Shown: positions 12,136 to 23,849 of the stretch, in pieces
How positions within the stretch are numbered: position 1 is the stretch's first letter
Layout of the letters: every line of letters starts with the position of its first letter
Assembly: GCA_964006375.1 (NCBI GenBank)
Contig: OZ023265.1
Location: 118,588,858 to 118,652,857 of the forward strand
DNA: 64,000 nt
Origin: Tillus elongatus
Taxonomy: Eukaryota; Arthropoda; Insecta; Coleoptera; Cleridae
Direction: 5' to 3'
Translations under genes and position numbers: made by a program
The notes under the pieces: generated by a model
Told to the model about the DNA's origin: nothing
The model's database searches: none
What the model saw: the letters and a program-made list of their open reading frames with translations, nothing else

Positions 12136-12611
12136 ATTATGTTAATTCACCAAGGTTAAATTAAATTTATTACTTACCAATGTAACTGATACAAGCCACT
12201 ATAATTTGGTAATATAATAACTTAGCTTACCACCTTTAATAGGTTTTAACCAGCGGAGCACACGAACACACGTCTTCACTCTGCAACGGTCAATCACCGA
12301 ATGCTAATTAGATATTAGGTGTATAATTTGAATTCTGTGCCTTTTTCAGCAAATTTTCGTATAAAAATTATCGATAAAAAACGAATTTACGTAAAACATG
12401 TTTTCGAATTTTCGTAAAAAAATTTGTTTAGCTAATTTTCGTGTAAAAAAACTGTTGAAAAATTTTCGTAAACAGATTTTTATAAAACTTTTGTCTAAGA
12501 TTACTTAGCCAATTCTTGTAAAAAGAACTGGCGAATTTTCGTGAAACAAATTGTTTCCAAATTTTAATGTAAATATATTTTTTTCATTTCTGTCAAAAGG
12601 CTTTCTGTGAA
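12136..12611. repeat. LINE 5' region, then a degenerate array of GAATTTTCGTAAAAA-type motifs
   Basis: The first part (to about 12300) is probably the 5' untranslated region of the I-clade LINE. From about 12345 to 12640 the motif AATTTTCGT followed by A-rich sequence recurs every 35-60 bp (for example near 12352, 12410, 12440, 12470 and 12535). It grades into the L-end hairpin of the (TA)n element at 12612. A looser version is seen at 43460-43640. Confidence 0.5.
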
Positions 12612-12737
12612 TTAGTGAATTTTCGTAGAAAAAATTCACTAACGGGGCGATCCCGACTTTTGAATTTTGAAAAAAATTTTGCAAATACGCGCGAACTTGG
12701 ACCCCTAGAACCCATATCCGGGGTCAGTTCCAATTTT

Positions 12738-12824
<87 letters not shown>

Positions 12825-12830
12825 GTTAAA
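12612..12830 (+). repeat. (TA)n element, L-end hairpin plus (TA)39 tract
   Basis: The copy starts with a hairpin (AGTGAATTTTCGTAG, then AAAAAATTCACTAA). The conserved L segment follows (CGATCCCGACTTTTGAATTT ... GCGCGAACTTGGACCCCTAG ... CCCATATCCGG) and then an uninterrupted TA tract at 12741-12818. Unlike 26412-26955, the expected 141-bp unit does not follow directly; it reappears at 13815 after a second TA tract. Confidence 0.8.
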
Positions 12831-13723
12831 TGTATATATAAAAACGGACAGCAGTTTGAACATTTGTAAATAATAAAATGTTAGTTAAAAATCAGGTTTT
12901 TACATTCATATAGTTTCGGTTTCATAACATAATCACTTAATTTACGAATAAAACCTTAAAATCGATTCTTGGCTCTTGTATCTTAGTTTTATGATAAGGT
13001 AATAAATTTATTTTATATTAAAGTGATTAATTGTTATTGGTAACTATGCTAATTTGTATAACTATGCCTGAAAACAAATATTCTATAGAGATTTTGCTAT
13101 ATTCATATCCAATTTTGAGAAATGGCATAATAAGGACCAAAATACATAAAATTCGAGTTTTCTCTGAAACGGAAAAACATATTCGTTTTGGGTTTTCACT
13201 GAGTTCTTTCTAACTTCATTCACTTTTTAATAGTTATATTATAATACTATGCTGCCATTTGAAAATTTTCGTAAAATTTAATAAAACTAGACTCCTCTAC
13301 TCCAGCGCCCTCTGTATTTTGTACATGTGTGACTGTAGATTTAAAATACTAATACCTGGAATTTCTTATGAAAGCTCTTTCTAACAAGCCAAAATTCTTA
13401 AAATTATGTCTACTGGTTATCAAGTTATAGGCTTTTGTTTGTAAAAAAAAATTTCGCCCCCTACCTCCGCCACTGGTCCATAAGGAATTTTTTTTAACAG
13501 AGGTTGTAGACAAGTGTACGTTGATTACAAATTACCTAAAACCAGCTTATGTTATGCGTCAAGATTCTCGAGAAATTAAAGATTTTAGGTAAGCCACGGC
13601 ATTTTCGCCACCTAGCGGCAGATTTAGAAAGCTGAAAATAATTTCCAACATTTTCTCATGGCCACTTTACTTATGCTAATTTTTTTCCGAAAGCTGCAGC
13701 TGTGATGGTTTTCGAGATACACC

Positions 13724-13725
<2 letters not shown>
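12831..13725. other. AT-rich stretch between two (TA)n tracts
   Basis: No gene was recognised. The right end reads GAGATACACCCTGTATATA, which looks like a terminus of another repeat family: ACAGGGTG-type motifs also occur at 20668, 43158 and 46493. Confidence 0.35.
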
Positions 13726-13816
<91 letters not shown>

Positions 13817-14295
13817 TATCACACCGATAACTCAAAAGATAATGGGCCGATTTTGATAAAATTTGGCATGTACCTTCCTTATGTAAATGGCTTGTATAAG
13901 TTTGTTAGTCAGGAAAATCGAACGAGGTTTTCTGGAAAATGTTTGAGTTTTCATTCGAAAAAAATTTTTATCTCAAAAAATAATGGGCCGATTTTGATAA
14001 CATTTGGCACGTACCTTCCTTTTGTAAATGGCTTGGACAGGTTCGTTAATTAGGAATATCGGACGAGGTTTTCCGGGGGAATTTTGAGTTTTCATTCGAA
14101 AACAAATTTTATCTCAAAAAAATAATGATCTATGATAACCAAATATGGTAGGTAGGTTTACGATATAAAAAGTAAACTATACATCAAAATTTATATGTCT
14201 ATGTTACAAGAAAAAAAATCATAATAAAATATTTTGTGCCAGATCATTTCAATGAAAATTCACTACCATAATGCACTTGCTGCGTCCAGGCTTTT
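13726..14295 (+). repeat. (TA)n element, TA tract, two 141-bp-type units and R end
   Basis: A TA tract (13726-13814) is followed by CACACCGATAACTCAAAAG. Then come nearly two units of the family repeat, each containing GGGCCGATTTTGATAA and a TTCATTCGAAAA segment. The R end CACTACCATAATGCACTTGC plus TGCGTCC lies at about 14267-14293. A second, more diverged R-end copy occurs at about 14538-14570. Confidence 0.8.
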
Positions 14296-14570
14296 TATAA
14301 TTATATTTTGACTGGCGTAGTTTCTGTGTAAATTAGTTGGATAGGTTTGTTGGCCTGGAAATTCAGACTAGTTTTTGCGGGAAAATGTTAAATTCATGTG
14401 CAAAATGTTGGTACTTTTTCTAACAAAAAGTTATTTTGATGTAATATGGTACGTTGTTTCTACTAAAAAGGTTATACTATCTACTGAATTTGATGTCTTT
14501 TAAAAAAACAACATATTTTACTTTAAAACAAGTCTATGAAAATTCGCTACCATAATGCCCTTGCTGCCTC

Positions 14571-15234
14571 ATTTTTTTTTCTGTGTGCCAATTCCGGCTT
14601 CTTTTACTATATATGTGTACAACATTCGTCAAAGTTCACTGTCCTTTTAGCTCAGACTTATCTACACTTAACGTTATGTTTAATAACATGCCAGGTCAGA
14701 TCTACGGAATAATTAGTATGGTTTTTCCACAGCACAATCTTATGCTGTGGTTTTTGCTTGTGCATTATTCTCCTCTTACAGCTTTTTATATAATCATATC
14801 ACACGCAACCATTCTTGTAAGCTTGCTCATGCAAGGTGGAAAGAGACCTGCATTAATGTTGGAATACTTTTGTTTTCTTTAGTTCTAAGAAATTTTTAAT
14901 TAACATCAGTTTAATTAAGAGTCGTAAATAATGAGGTAAAAGATAATAACAGTAACGTTGCAACTTGAAATAAGTTTCTGTAAATTTGATTTGATGTACT
15001 ATTTGGCAACTTAAATTTTAGATATCTATGGAGTGTAGGTGCTATATTGCTAAATATAGTAATAATAAAAAGTGTATGAATTTGGCTCATCCCTCTATGG
15101 GTAGTCTACTGATAGATTACTTTACAAGAAATACCGGCAAAAGCATGTCCGATCGATAATAAAAGAATTCACATATTTCGGCAAACGAAATATATCTAAC
15201 ATTTTTTTAAATTTTAGATTCTCCTTATTTACGT
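14571..15234. other. Gene-less AT-rich stretch
   Basis: A 99-codon open frame at 14583-14882 has no features I recognise and no supporting context. I see no gene here. Confidence 0.35.
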
Positions 15235-15830
15235 GGTAATTCTTATCCCCAAATATGTCGGCCAACGGAATATCTATCTATGGTACCGTATCTTAGTTCT
15301 GCTAAATTTTGTTTGAATCTAATTTCAATAGATATTTTTGTTTGTCCGTCGTATTTAAGATTACAATCTTTACAACTTATTTCATAAATGCTCAACATTA
15401 TGTCGGTACTATGCTTGTCTTTTAAGTTAAGCCTAGCAAGTTTTTAAAAGTATTTTTTGTCAAAAGTTTGAGTTGCAAATTGGCTTTTTGTTTTCTGTTT
15501 GTTAATTAATTTCTCCACTAGGCAAGCAGTGTGTCCATTATATTCGGCCACGTTCTTAGTGTACCTTAATGCTTTGGTATATCTATTTTTTATTTAAAGG
15601 AAAATGAATTAACCTGTTTACTAAAAAATTGAGACTGGCCATTTTTTGTGCTTACGTATGATGTGAGTCATTCGGAATGTAACTTAGAGTGGTTTTCTTC
15701 CTATAGACATCGAATTCTGAAGTGTCTTTATTTTCGATAACTAGTACATCTAGTAATTTATTAATAATTTCTAATTCGTGGGTAAATTTTATAGTTGAAT
15801 TTATTGTTTTATTTGGCAATAAAATTGTCT
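15235..15830 (-). pseudogene. Penelope-like element: post-RT region and GIY-YIG endonuclease (relic)
   Basis: Read on the - strand from about 15830, the conceptual protein has the block that follows the RT palm in Penelope-like elements (TIKFTHELEIINKLLDVL, then FDVYRKKTT and ASLNFLVNRLIHFP). A linker follows, then a GIY-YIG-type segment (YEISCKDCNLKYDGQTK and IRFKQNLAELRYGT) near 15400-15250. The latter is clearly related to the better-kept copy at 46871-47185. Stops and shifts are frequent, so it is dead. The GIY-YIG domain normally nicks the target for reverse transcription. Confidence 0.8.
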
Positions 15831-15977
15831 ATTCTGCAAATGCGAAAACCCAAGGCACGTTAATGGGCAATCCCCTATCGCAATTTATTGCAGACCTTTT
15901 CATAAGTATATTTGAAACACATCTTGAAAGTGAAAGTGAAAGTGAGTATTTTTTTGGGGTGTGCTTTCGTTATGTGG

Positions 15978-15979
<2 letters not shown>
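15831..15979 (+). pseudogene. Penelope-like element: RT palm fragment, opposite orientation
   Basis: On the + strand a frame contains QGTLMGNPLSQFIADLFI and then FRYVDY just before a TA tract. The MGxPLSxxIADLFM and RYVDD-type motifs are typical Penelope RT motifs; the catalytic second aspartate reads as tyrosine at the TA-tract boundary. It abuts, head to head, the - strand Penelope relic to its left. Confidence 0.72.

Positions 15980-16047
<68 letters not shown>
15980..16047. repeat. (TA)n microsatellite
   Basis: An uninterrupted TA tract directly after the Penelope RT fragment. Confidence 0.95.
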
Positions 16048-16051
<4 letters not shown>

Positions 16052-16283
16052 GTAAGGCGAGAGTGAAAATAAATCTTTGTAACGGCTATAGAAATGTTTG
16101 TGAAAGAAGAAAGAGAAGAAAAAGTAAGATTTTTCTTCAGAAAGTGACATTAACTAAAATTGTTTTGACAGTTTGATTATTTGAGGATTTATTTTTACAA
16201 AATTATGTTGGCACAAGCACAGCTTCTTTGGAAGACATAATGTATAATTGTGACCACTAATAAATGCGTATGAGTATGAGTAT

Positions 16284-16395
<112 letters not shown>

Positions 16396-16600
16396 GTTAA
16401 GTAAGTCTTTACACACCCTTATCTCATCAGTTTGTGAGAACTTTGTGGCATCTTTTGCGGCCTGATCGGCAGTCTCGTTTCTGTTTACCCCGGAGTGACC
16501 TTTTATCCAAACAAAGGTGACTGCTTTATTGTTGTCCATATATAGGTCATACACAAGCGTTTTGATCTGGCAAAATGTTTTGTTATAAAAAAAAGTCCGA
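16396..16600 (-). pseudogene. LINE RNase H domain fragment
   Basis: On the - strand the frame reads AVTFVWIKGHSGVNRNETAD, then QAAKDATKF. This is the last catalytic part of the RNase H domain of I-type LINEs; compare FMWIKAHAHIKGNEEADKLA in the LINE at 7500. The fragment is cut off by the TATG/TA tract on the C-terminal side. No other part of that LINE is adjacent. Confidence 0.82.
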
Positions 16601-17909
16601 AGCTTTAAAGAACCAAGGGAGTGAATATGGTATTGTTGTCTCACAACACAGAACAAACATGACCATATTTCTTTTAACTAAAATTTCCTTAAGACGTATG
16701 TTATTTATGACCAAGTACTTAAAGAAAGTTTTCCAGATCAATCACTTTAAGCAATAGTTTCCGTGAAATCCATTTTTCAATGAGGTTGATTAAAAATTGT
16801 TTAATGGTTTTAAGAAAACGTAATTCACGCTATACTACAAAAGACCTTAAAACTAGATTAGTAGCTTGCTGGTGCGTTTTGGCGTGTGTAAAATGTCATT
16901 AAAATTAAAATCAAAAATAACCTTGCTTGGAAATAGTTAGCTAATAAACATATTACCTAATGAGTTATAGTAGAATATTATATTTAAAATGCTGGAACAG
17001 TGTGGGAATGGTCAAAGCTATCGAAGCTAATCTAAATCTAACTCTTATAAAACGTACGTATTTACTTGTTGAGTAGCATAAAATGGAAATCAAACCTCCC
17101 CTGTTAAAATAGATTGTAATTCTATTCTATGTGTAGATAGACCGAAACAACGAGTTATTTGCGAAAATTCCATAAAACAAGTAATTCTTAGAAAGTGATG
17201 ATTATTACAAGTAAATCCTGTTTAAAAGCACAATAAAATTATGCACAATGCAACCAGCATTTATAAGTCAAAACAAAATAGAATCTTTTACGCACAATGT
17301 TCTGCAATTAAGATACCATTTTGGCTTTAGGTCCAACGTAAAATCTGTGGTGATATTCCCGGACACTTGTGATTTAATTCACTTTCAAAGTCTATAAAAA
17401 CGCACGTATTTAGAGCAAAAAATATAAAATTAATAAACATTGTATTTATCTCTTTTAGCAGCAAAAAAAAAATAAAGATAACAAATAAATTACCTGCTGT
17501 TTTTTCGTACAGTAATTACAAATGAAAATCAGATAGAACAGTGTTTCCAAATAAAATATTGTATTTCCTCTGACTTAAAAGATTTTTTCAGAACAACCAC
17601 AGCAAAAAATAATCTTACAAGTAGTCGCTTTATTTTAGAGCTCACTACAATCGTCGACAAGTATTGCCATACATTAGCCATGACCAAGATACCAGATCCA
17701 GAAGTCGGAATGATGCAAAAGTTCCATACTTTTCGAGGTCTATGTTATGTCGAAGTTATGTTTACTTGTTTCCACGGTGTTACAATTTTTTTAGTACCTG
17801 AAGTCAGAAACATAAATGACGCAATACGATTTAAAAAAAAAGTCAATTAACTCTTACTTACTTTTTTTTTAATTTCAACAACACACCACGGGGGCTTACA
17901 ACCTAAATA
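16601..17909. other. AT-rich stretch without recognised genes
   Basis: I see no coding frame with recognisable similarity. The last ~60 bp before 17910 contain T-rich sequence that may be the tail region of the following - strand LINE. Confidence 0.35.
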
Positions 17910-20095
17910 TTATCGTACCGTGGGTGTTGACAAGGAGGCAAGAGGCAACTTGTTAATTCTGGACTTGAAGGTTTGGAGGTTCGGGGGAGAAGGAAAAACA
18001 TATGCCGGCAAGGAATTCCACAACTTGGAGGTCCTCGGGACAAAGGAGCGGGCATAACAAGATGTTCTATGTCTGGTGACATGGACAGTAAAAGGGTGCA
18101 TTCGCTCTGTTCCCCCGGTAGATCTGTTGGGGGCAGCAGGTGAAGGAACTATGGAGGAAAGCTCCTCTGAGCAGTGCCCGTGCAGATATTTATAAAATAG
18201 AGAGAGGTCACCAACGGCACGTCGGTGGGCAAGAGATGGCAGCCTTTGGGTGAGGGTATGGTCACCAATGAGACGTATAGCTCTCTTTTAAATGGAGTCC
18301 AGGATAGCGAGTGTAGAAGCGGCAGCTGCACCCCAGATGTGGGAGCAGTATTCGAGGTTTGGCCTTATTTGTGAAGTATATAAGGTATAGAGATTAGCTG
18401 GTGAAAAGTATTTGCGAGCCCGGAAGAGGAAACCTAATTTCTTAGCAGCCGCTTCTGCAATTGATGTGACATGTTGGTGCCAATTGAGATTTCGAGCCAC
18501 AGAAATGCCAACAAGAGAAAAGGACTCATTACTTTGAATAACTTGGTTGTTCATTGTGATGGGTCTAGGGCGTGTGTATCTCTTATGAGAAAGAAAGCAA
18601 GACTGAGATTTAGTGGGGTTGAATTGTACCAGATTTCTACTTCCCCAGTCTAATATTTTTTGGAGATCCACGGAGACAGAACCCTCCATGAGTCTGCGAT
18701 CCTCATCTAATTGGGCTGAAGAGACAGACTTAGAATATTGTATATTTGAGTGGAGGAGCTGTCATCCGCGTAACTGTGAACTGGGTTGGATGTGCTAGAG
18801 AGAAGGTCATTGATGTGAAAAAGAAACAAAGTAAGGGCTAAAGCTGAACCTTGAGAAACTCCTGCAATAATTGGATACAGTTTAGAGGAATGGCCATCCA
18901 CAACAACAGAAATGATCCTGTTGGTGAGGAAATTTGCTGTCCAGGTACAAAGTTTTGGTGGTAGGCCATAGGCCAGGAGTTTATTAAGCAGCGCTGCGTG
19001 CCAGACCTGGTCAAATGCTTTGGATATGTCTAGAGCGACAATCTGGGATTCACCATGTAGTTCCATAGACTTGTTCCAAGAATGGGTGACAAAGGAAAGG
19101 AGGTCGGCAGTCGATCTGCGCTGACGGAATCCATACTGCCTGTCGTGAATTAGACTGTTTTTTTTTTAAGAAATGTTAGTAATTCGGTGTTTATATACTT
19201 TTCCATCACTTTAGATACGACTGAAAGGAGAGAAATAGGCCTGTAGTTGCTAGGAAGCGCTTTGGATCCTTTCTTTGGGATGGGTTGTACTCGAGTAGTT
19301 TTCCAGTTACTAGCGAATATGCCTTTATTGTAAGATATCTGAAACAGACGAGTCAGGACAGGAGCAAGTTCAGGTGCGCATTTTTTGAAAACAATTGCTG
19401 GGATCTCGTCAAGGCCAGAGGCTTTCCTGGTATTAAGAGAAGAGAGCATCTTTCGTACCTTTTTAGTTTTGAAAATGATATCAGTCATTTTATGCGCGAC
19501 ATTGGGGACTGTTGGTGGTTGAACATTTGGAGGTGGACTGACAGTAGAATTTCCGGCGAACAACGAAGCAAAAAGTTCAGCCTTGCCCAGGGCGGTAGTA
19601 ACAATTTCATCCCCTGAGACAAGAGGTGGGAACGTGCTTTTGCAGAAATTATTCCCTATAGATTTAGCAAGAGTCCAGAAGGGTTTGCCGCCGTTGGAGC
19701 TTAAGAGTACTTTGTTTTTGATGTGGTTATTAAACGAGTTTTTTGCCTCAGAAAGAATGTGGACATAGCGGTTTCTTGCATCGTTAAATGCTTGACGGTT
19801 TTCTTGACTGGGATTGTGTAGAAGCGTTTTGTGAGCTTTGACCTTTTCAAGTATGGCCTTGTCACAGGATTTAAAGAACCAGGGGTTTTGAGTGGCTGAA
19901 GAGGTTTTCTGTGTACGTGGAATAAATAATTCCATGCCAGCTTGGATAATTTCGGTGACGTTTTGTGAGATATCAGAGGGGTCAGGATGAGAGAAGCAGA
20001 CAGACGCCCATGGAAATGAGGAAAAGTAATCCCGCATTTCGTCCCAGTTTACGGGGTTGTAGTGCCAAACGATACGTGGGTGTGACCTCGGGTTG
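17910..20095 (-). pseudogene. CR1/Jockey-type LINE relic (linker, RT and C-terminus)
   Basis: Four - strand frames form one broken ORF2. From 20095 to 19150 come the linker after the endonuclease (NPWFFKSCDKAILEKVKAHK) and the RT fingers (ASGLDEIP, then NYRPISLLSV). At 19066-18707 comes the palm (DISKAFDQVWH, GVSQGSALALTLF and YADD). At 18689-18288 come the thumb and connection (FNPTKSQS, then NLNWHQHVT and RPNLEYCSHIWG). At 18101-17910 comes the end (SFVPRTSKLWNSLP). A shift lies at the T-run near 19157. There is no RNase H. The endonuclease is missing, so the copy is 5' truncated, as is usual for LINEs. Confidence 0.9.
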
Positions 20096-21379
20096 CATTA
20101 CTGTGGATAGGGCGAGAATGGGGGCTTGTTCGCTATAACATAGATATAATGACGACATATATGATCTTTTCGGGTTTCATTTCGCTTTTAGTTTTGATAT
20201 AATTTTGAATTTGATTTAATTTTGATTTGTGTTTGATTTGTATTTGATTTGTTTTATGCAGGTTTGTGTTGTACATTCACCTCATTTGATTTAATTAGAA
20301 TGATTAGTTGGTAAATTGGTTAAATTATTGTGTAACATGCTATGAAGTGAATTTGTTTTGTTGGGGTGTATTTATTAGACATATAAGAACAATTGTATTC
20401 AGACTAAAATTATAATCGGAAAGGCCATCAAATGACTACGAGGACAAGCATTGGCTTTTTCGGGTTATTTGATGGCAAAAAAAAATACTGCACACTGTCA
20501 TTATAATTCGGAAGAATCGATTAGTATTTTAGAGAATTTTCATACAAAAAATCTTCCACTGACGAGATCACGACTTTGAGACTTTTGGAAATGTCTTTAA
20601 ATGAGCGCAAACTATCATCTCTAGAACGCATTTCCAGGGTCATTTTTAATTTGTATGTGTTTATACAGGGTGGCCTTTCAAAATCTGTACAAGCGGGTTA
20701 TCGACTATTTTTAAAGTTATCTCTTTGAAAAATGCTCGGACAAGTCGGTTTTGTTATTAAGCGGAAAACATTTTTGCGCTAATTTAAAAGTTGTTGCATG
20801 ATCCCTCTAAGAGGGGTAGCTACCCTTTAAAAAATGTTAAATAGCAAATGAGGTCGAGTGACACATTTTTTATTAAATTCTCTAATTAAACGTAAACGTG
20901 GTTTTAAAACTCCTGAAAATTTTGCACAGAAAATTCAAATCAAATTTGCTACTGCCAATCTCATTGTTCGGCCAAAGCGTCATTTCTCGATGTGCTTTAA
21001 ATTATTATAGGAAAGGAATACCCTTTGGTTTTCTCTTTTGAAAAAAATGAGGTATTAATTTAGGGTTTGCAATTTTTTCTCTTAGATATCTTATTGCTAT
21101 ATAATTCGAGTTATAAGAAGAGCCATAGAGTAGTCATTATGCGGTCTTAAAAGAAACATTTTCGTATAAATTGAATTTGGTACCCAATATAGAATAGGTA
21201 CTTAATATGGTATAGTCCGTATAGATTAAGAAAGGAATGCAATTTATTAAAAATTTTGGAATAGAAGAAATTTCGTTTGGAAAGTAACACAATAAGTGAC
21301 ATAGAAAGCAATATAGTTCTAATTATTTAAAGCTATATCATCAAAATATTTCCCTTTAAATTTATTTACAGAATTTACA
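20096..21379. other. Gene-less stretch with an L-end fragment and small inverted repeat
   Basis: At about 20185-20250 there is TTTGATTTG-type simple sequence. GCCATCAAAT at about 20424 and ATTTGATGGC at about 20466 form a short hairpin. At 20525-20665 there is a diverged L segment of the (TA)n family (ATGAGCGCAAACTA ... TTTCCAGGGTCA). It joins not to TA repeats but to TACAGGGTGGC, as also happens at 43158. The rest is AT-rich with no gene seen. Confidence 0.45.
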
Positions 21380-23175
21380 CGCATAATTGTCAGTCTCCGA
21401 ACCTGAACGGGCAATGTGACACCGGTCCAGGCATAACAAACCCTGTATCCACGTCTCTCGTTTGGTATCTCCCAAGAACTTCATCTCCATCGCAGTAAAA
21501 ACACGTGAGATCTTCGTCTTGCCGTCGGTCTGCCCCCAAATCTTCCATATTATCGTCGTCTGAAGACTATCTTTAAAACCTAGGGAATCTGATTCTGAAG
21601 AGGAGTCTTCAATGGGTGTACTTTTCTTTGAGTCACTTGATGAACGTACCTTGAAACCACTGCAAAATGGTTGTGAATAGGAGACTTCAATGGGTGTTCT
21701 CTTCTTTAATGCTTTTGTCGGGCGTACCTTGAGGCCACTACAAGATGATCTCCGCAGCTCATCTGATTAATCAGTTACCGCATTACACTTTACAGTGTCG
21801 CAAGCTTCTTTGAGGACATGGAATTTATAGAAGTCTCCAATTCATTATTATAAAGAGACGAGGTAATGACTGCTGCTTTTCCAGGAGCCCTACCTCTCTG
21901 AGGGCGTCTCTTTTTGGCATAGCTGTTATTTGTTCTGGTGCAATAAATCCATATGCTGTTACAACATCATCAGCAACATCACTCTTATGCACCGCTCCAT
22001 TATGTTCTTTCTTCTTTTTTTAACATCATGATTTTCTTCCTGCTCAGGTGCAAAGAAGTTGCTGTCCATGAGTACATGATGACTCGGTGGGAATCACTCG
22101 GTTCTTTTTAAAACCATTGACAGCAATTGCTCCAGTTTGCACCTTTAAATAGGCGCTTCCAAAAATCTCAGCAATAACAATGTGTGTAACTGCTCTTATG
22201 TTTTTTCGCAGGAATAATCTCACGTCTTCACTAAAATTGGCTTTAAGAGACCCCATAAATGTTTTGTCTAATGGTTGCATCGGCTGTGTGGCATGCAGAG
22301 GCAGGCACAATATTTCAATATAAAATTTTCCTGGTAATTCTATCACTTCGAAATTGTAACAATGTGTGTGGTGTTCGCCTAGGATCAGCACTACAGGATC
22401 ATTTTCATCGGCCTTAACTTATCAATGTTGTAACCACTGAGTGAAAATGTAGGTTTGAATCAATCTGCTCTGGTGGCACACAACCTTCGTTCGAGAGGAA
22501 GCTCCTTTCCCCAATAAAATTATAAAATTCAAGATACCCTCTAAACTCGTGCACAAAATGTCAGTAACTAAGATTCCTTATTCATCCGAAGTTAGGGCGC
22601 CTTCTTATTTTACAACTCTAAGTGCGAGCACACATTGACTGAGCTATGGACAATCCGGTTTCGTCCACATTAAACATTCTATCAGCTGGAAAGTTATGGT
22701 TTTTAAATAATGCAACTAATAGGTTGAAAAAGTTAATCACATTTTCCCTATTAAAGCCTTTTGCCCTGCGAATCAGAGTGCCAGTTGGCTGCCTAATTGT
22801 CCTTGTTCTTATGTAAGAATAATTTCAACCATTTTCGTCCAGCACTTTCGTTTTCTTTAGGAGAAGGATTCGGTAGATTACTCAACCTAGCCAGTTTGTA
22901 AGCCATCCTTTTAACATCGCATCTTTTTAATCCATAAAACCTTTTTCCATTAGTAGCAGGGAGTCTACCAACTATGGTCTTTGGTAAAACAGCTCGTTTA
23001 CCTAACTTTGTTTCTATAGAGCCTCTTCTGGTTTGGCATCTGTTTTATTTTCCAATCGATATAGTGCAGTGCGTGGAAGATTGAAAGTATCCGCAGCTTT
23101 TTTGTACGACATCTCATTGCTTTTCACTACTTCGATGGCGGTTTGAATATCTTGTTTCCACCTTTTTTATCTTTG
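21380..23175 (-). pseudogene. pogo-like DNA transposase relic (1)
   Basis: At about 23170-23030 (- strand) the frame reads KRWKQDIQTAIEVVKSNEMS and AADTFNLPRTALYRLE, the psq/CENP-B-type helix-turn-helix of pogo transposases. At 22391-22044 a 115-codon frame holds the DDE end (LPLHATQPMQPLD, then LKANFSEDVR and AVNGFKK). Around 21900-21820 is a basic KKRRPQRGR segment, and at about 21530-21390 a CFYC ... WIQGLLC-type cysteine cluster resembling the C-terminal PHD-like finger of insect pogo elements. Many frameshifts; non-functional. Confidence 0.85.
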
Positions 23176-23849
23176 GGCGTTTTCTGAATTAAATTATTAT
23201 TATTTAGCTTTATTTAGTTCTTCCTAATTCTAAAAAAGTGCTTCTGATATAGAATATTTCAAATAAGGAGCATCTCCATATCCATTTTGAATATTCTTGG
23301 CCAAAGTCACATGTTTCCTACGATGTAATAATAAATTGTGATACGGCAATTAAAAGCATAAAAGATACAATAACGTCTAGTACAAAGGTGGATCTTACAA
23401 TTATTATTGACTAAGGCTTGGTTTACTTTCAAATATTTACCTTACCGAATTTCGAAACAAATAAAAATCACAAAACCCTTGCAACTTAAATAACAGTCGC
23501 CATAGACGCATACTGACTACTGTTGGGAGATGCTTGTGGTTGGCATCAATGATGAACGTTGCTACGTCGGCGTTGCCCTTTTTCCATATTAGGTGCGTAT
23601 CCATATTTCTGGCCTTTCCTCTACAACTTTTTTTAAATGGTAAATTTTGACGATACGTTTATTTTGTCAGTGTTTTTACTTCACTTCACCCACTTCAGGT
23701 AAGGCCATATAGAAAACAAAAAGACGAAATTCAGTAAGTATTCAACATGGTGTTGCGCTAAAGCACGACCTGTGAGAATAAAGCTGTACAAGTAGCAATT
23801 TTGGGACTCGTCACGACGTGGATCTCATTTTAAGTTAAAAGAAATAAAA
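23176..23849. other. AT-rich stretch without recognised genes
   Basis: No supported coding frame. It lies between a - strand pogo relic and a + strand LINE relic. Confidence 0.35.

Noticed and set aside
14583..14882. 99-codon + strand frame
   Set aside because: No recognisable motif, no splice or promoter context, and low-complexity hydrophobic composition expected by chance in AT-rich DNA.
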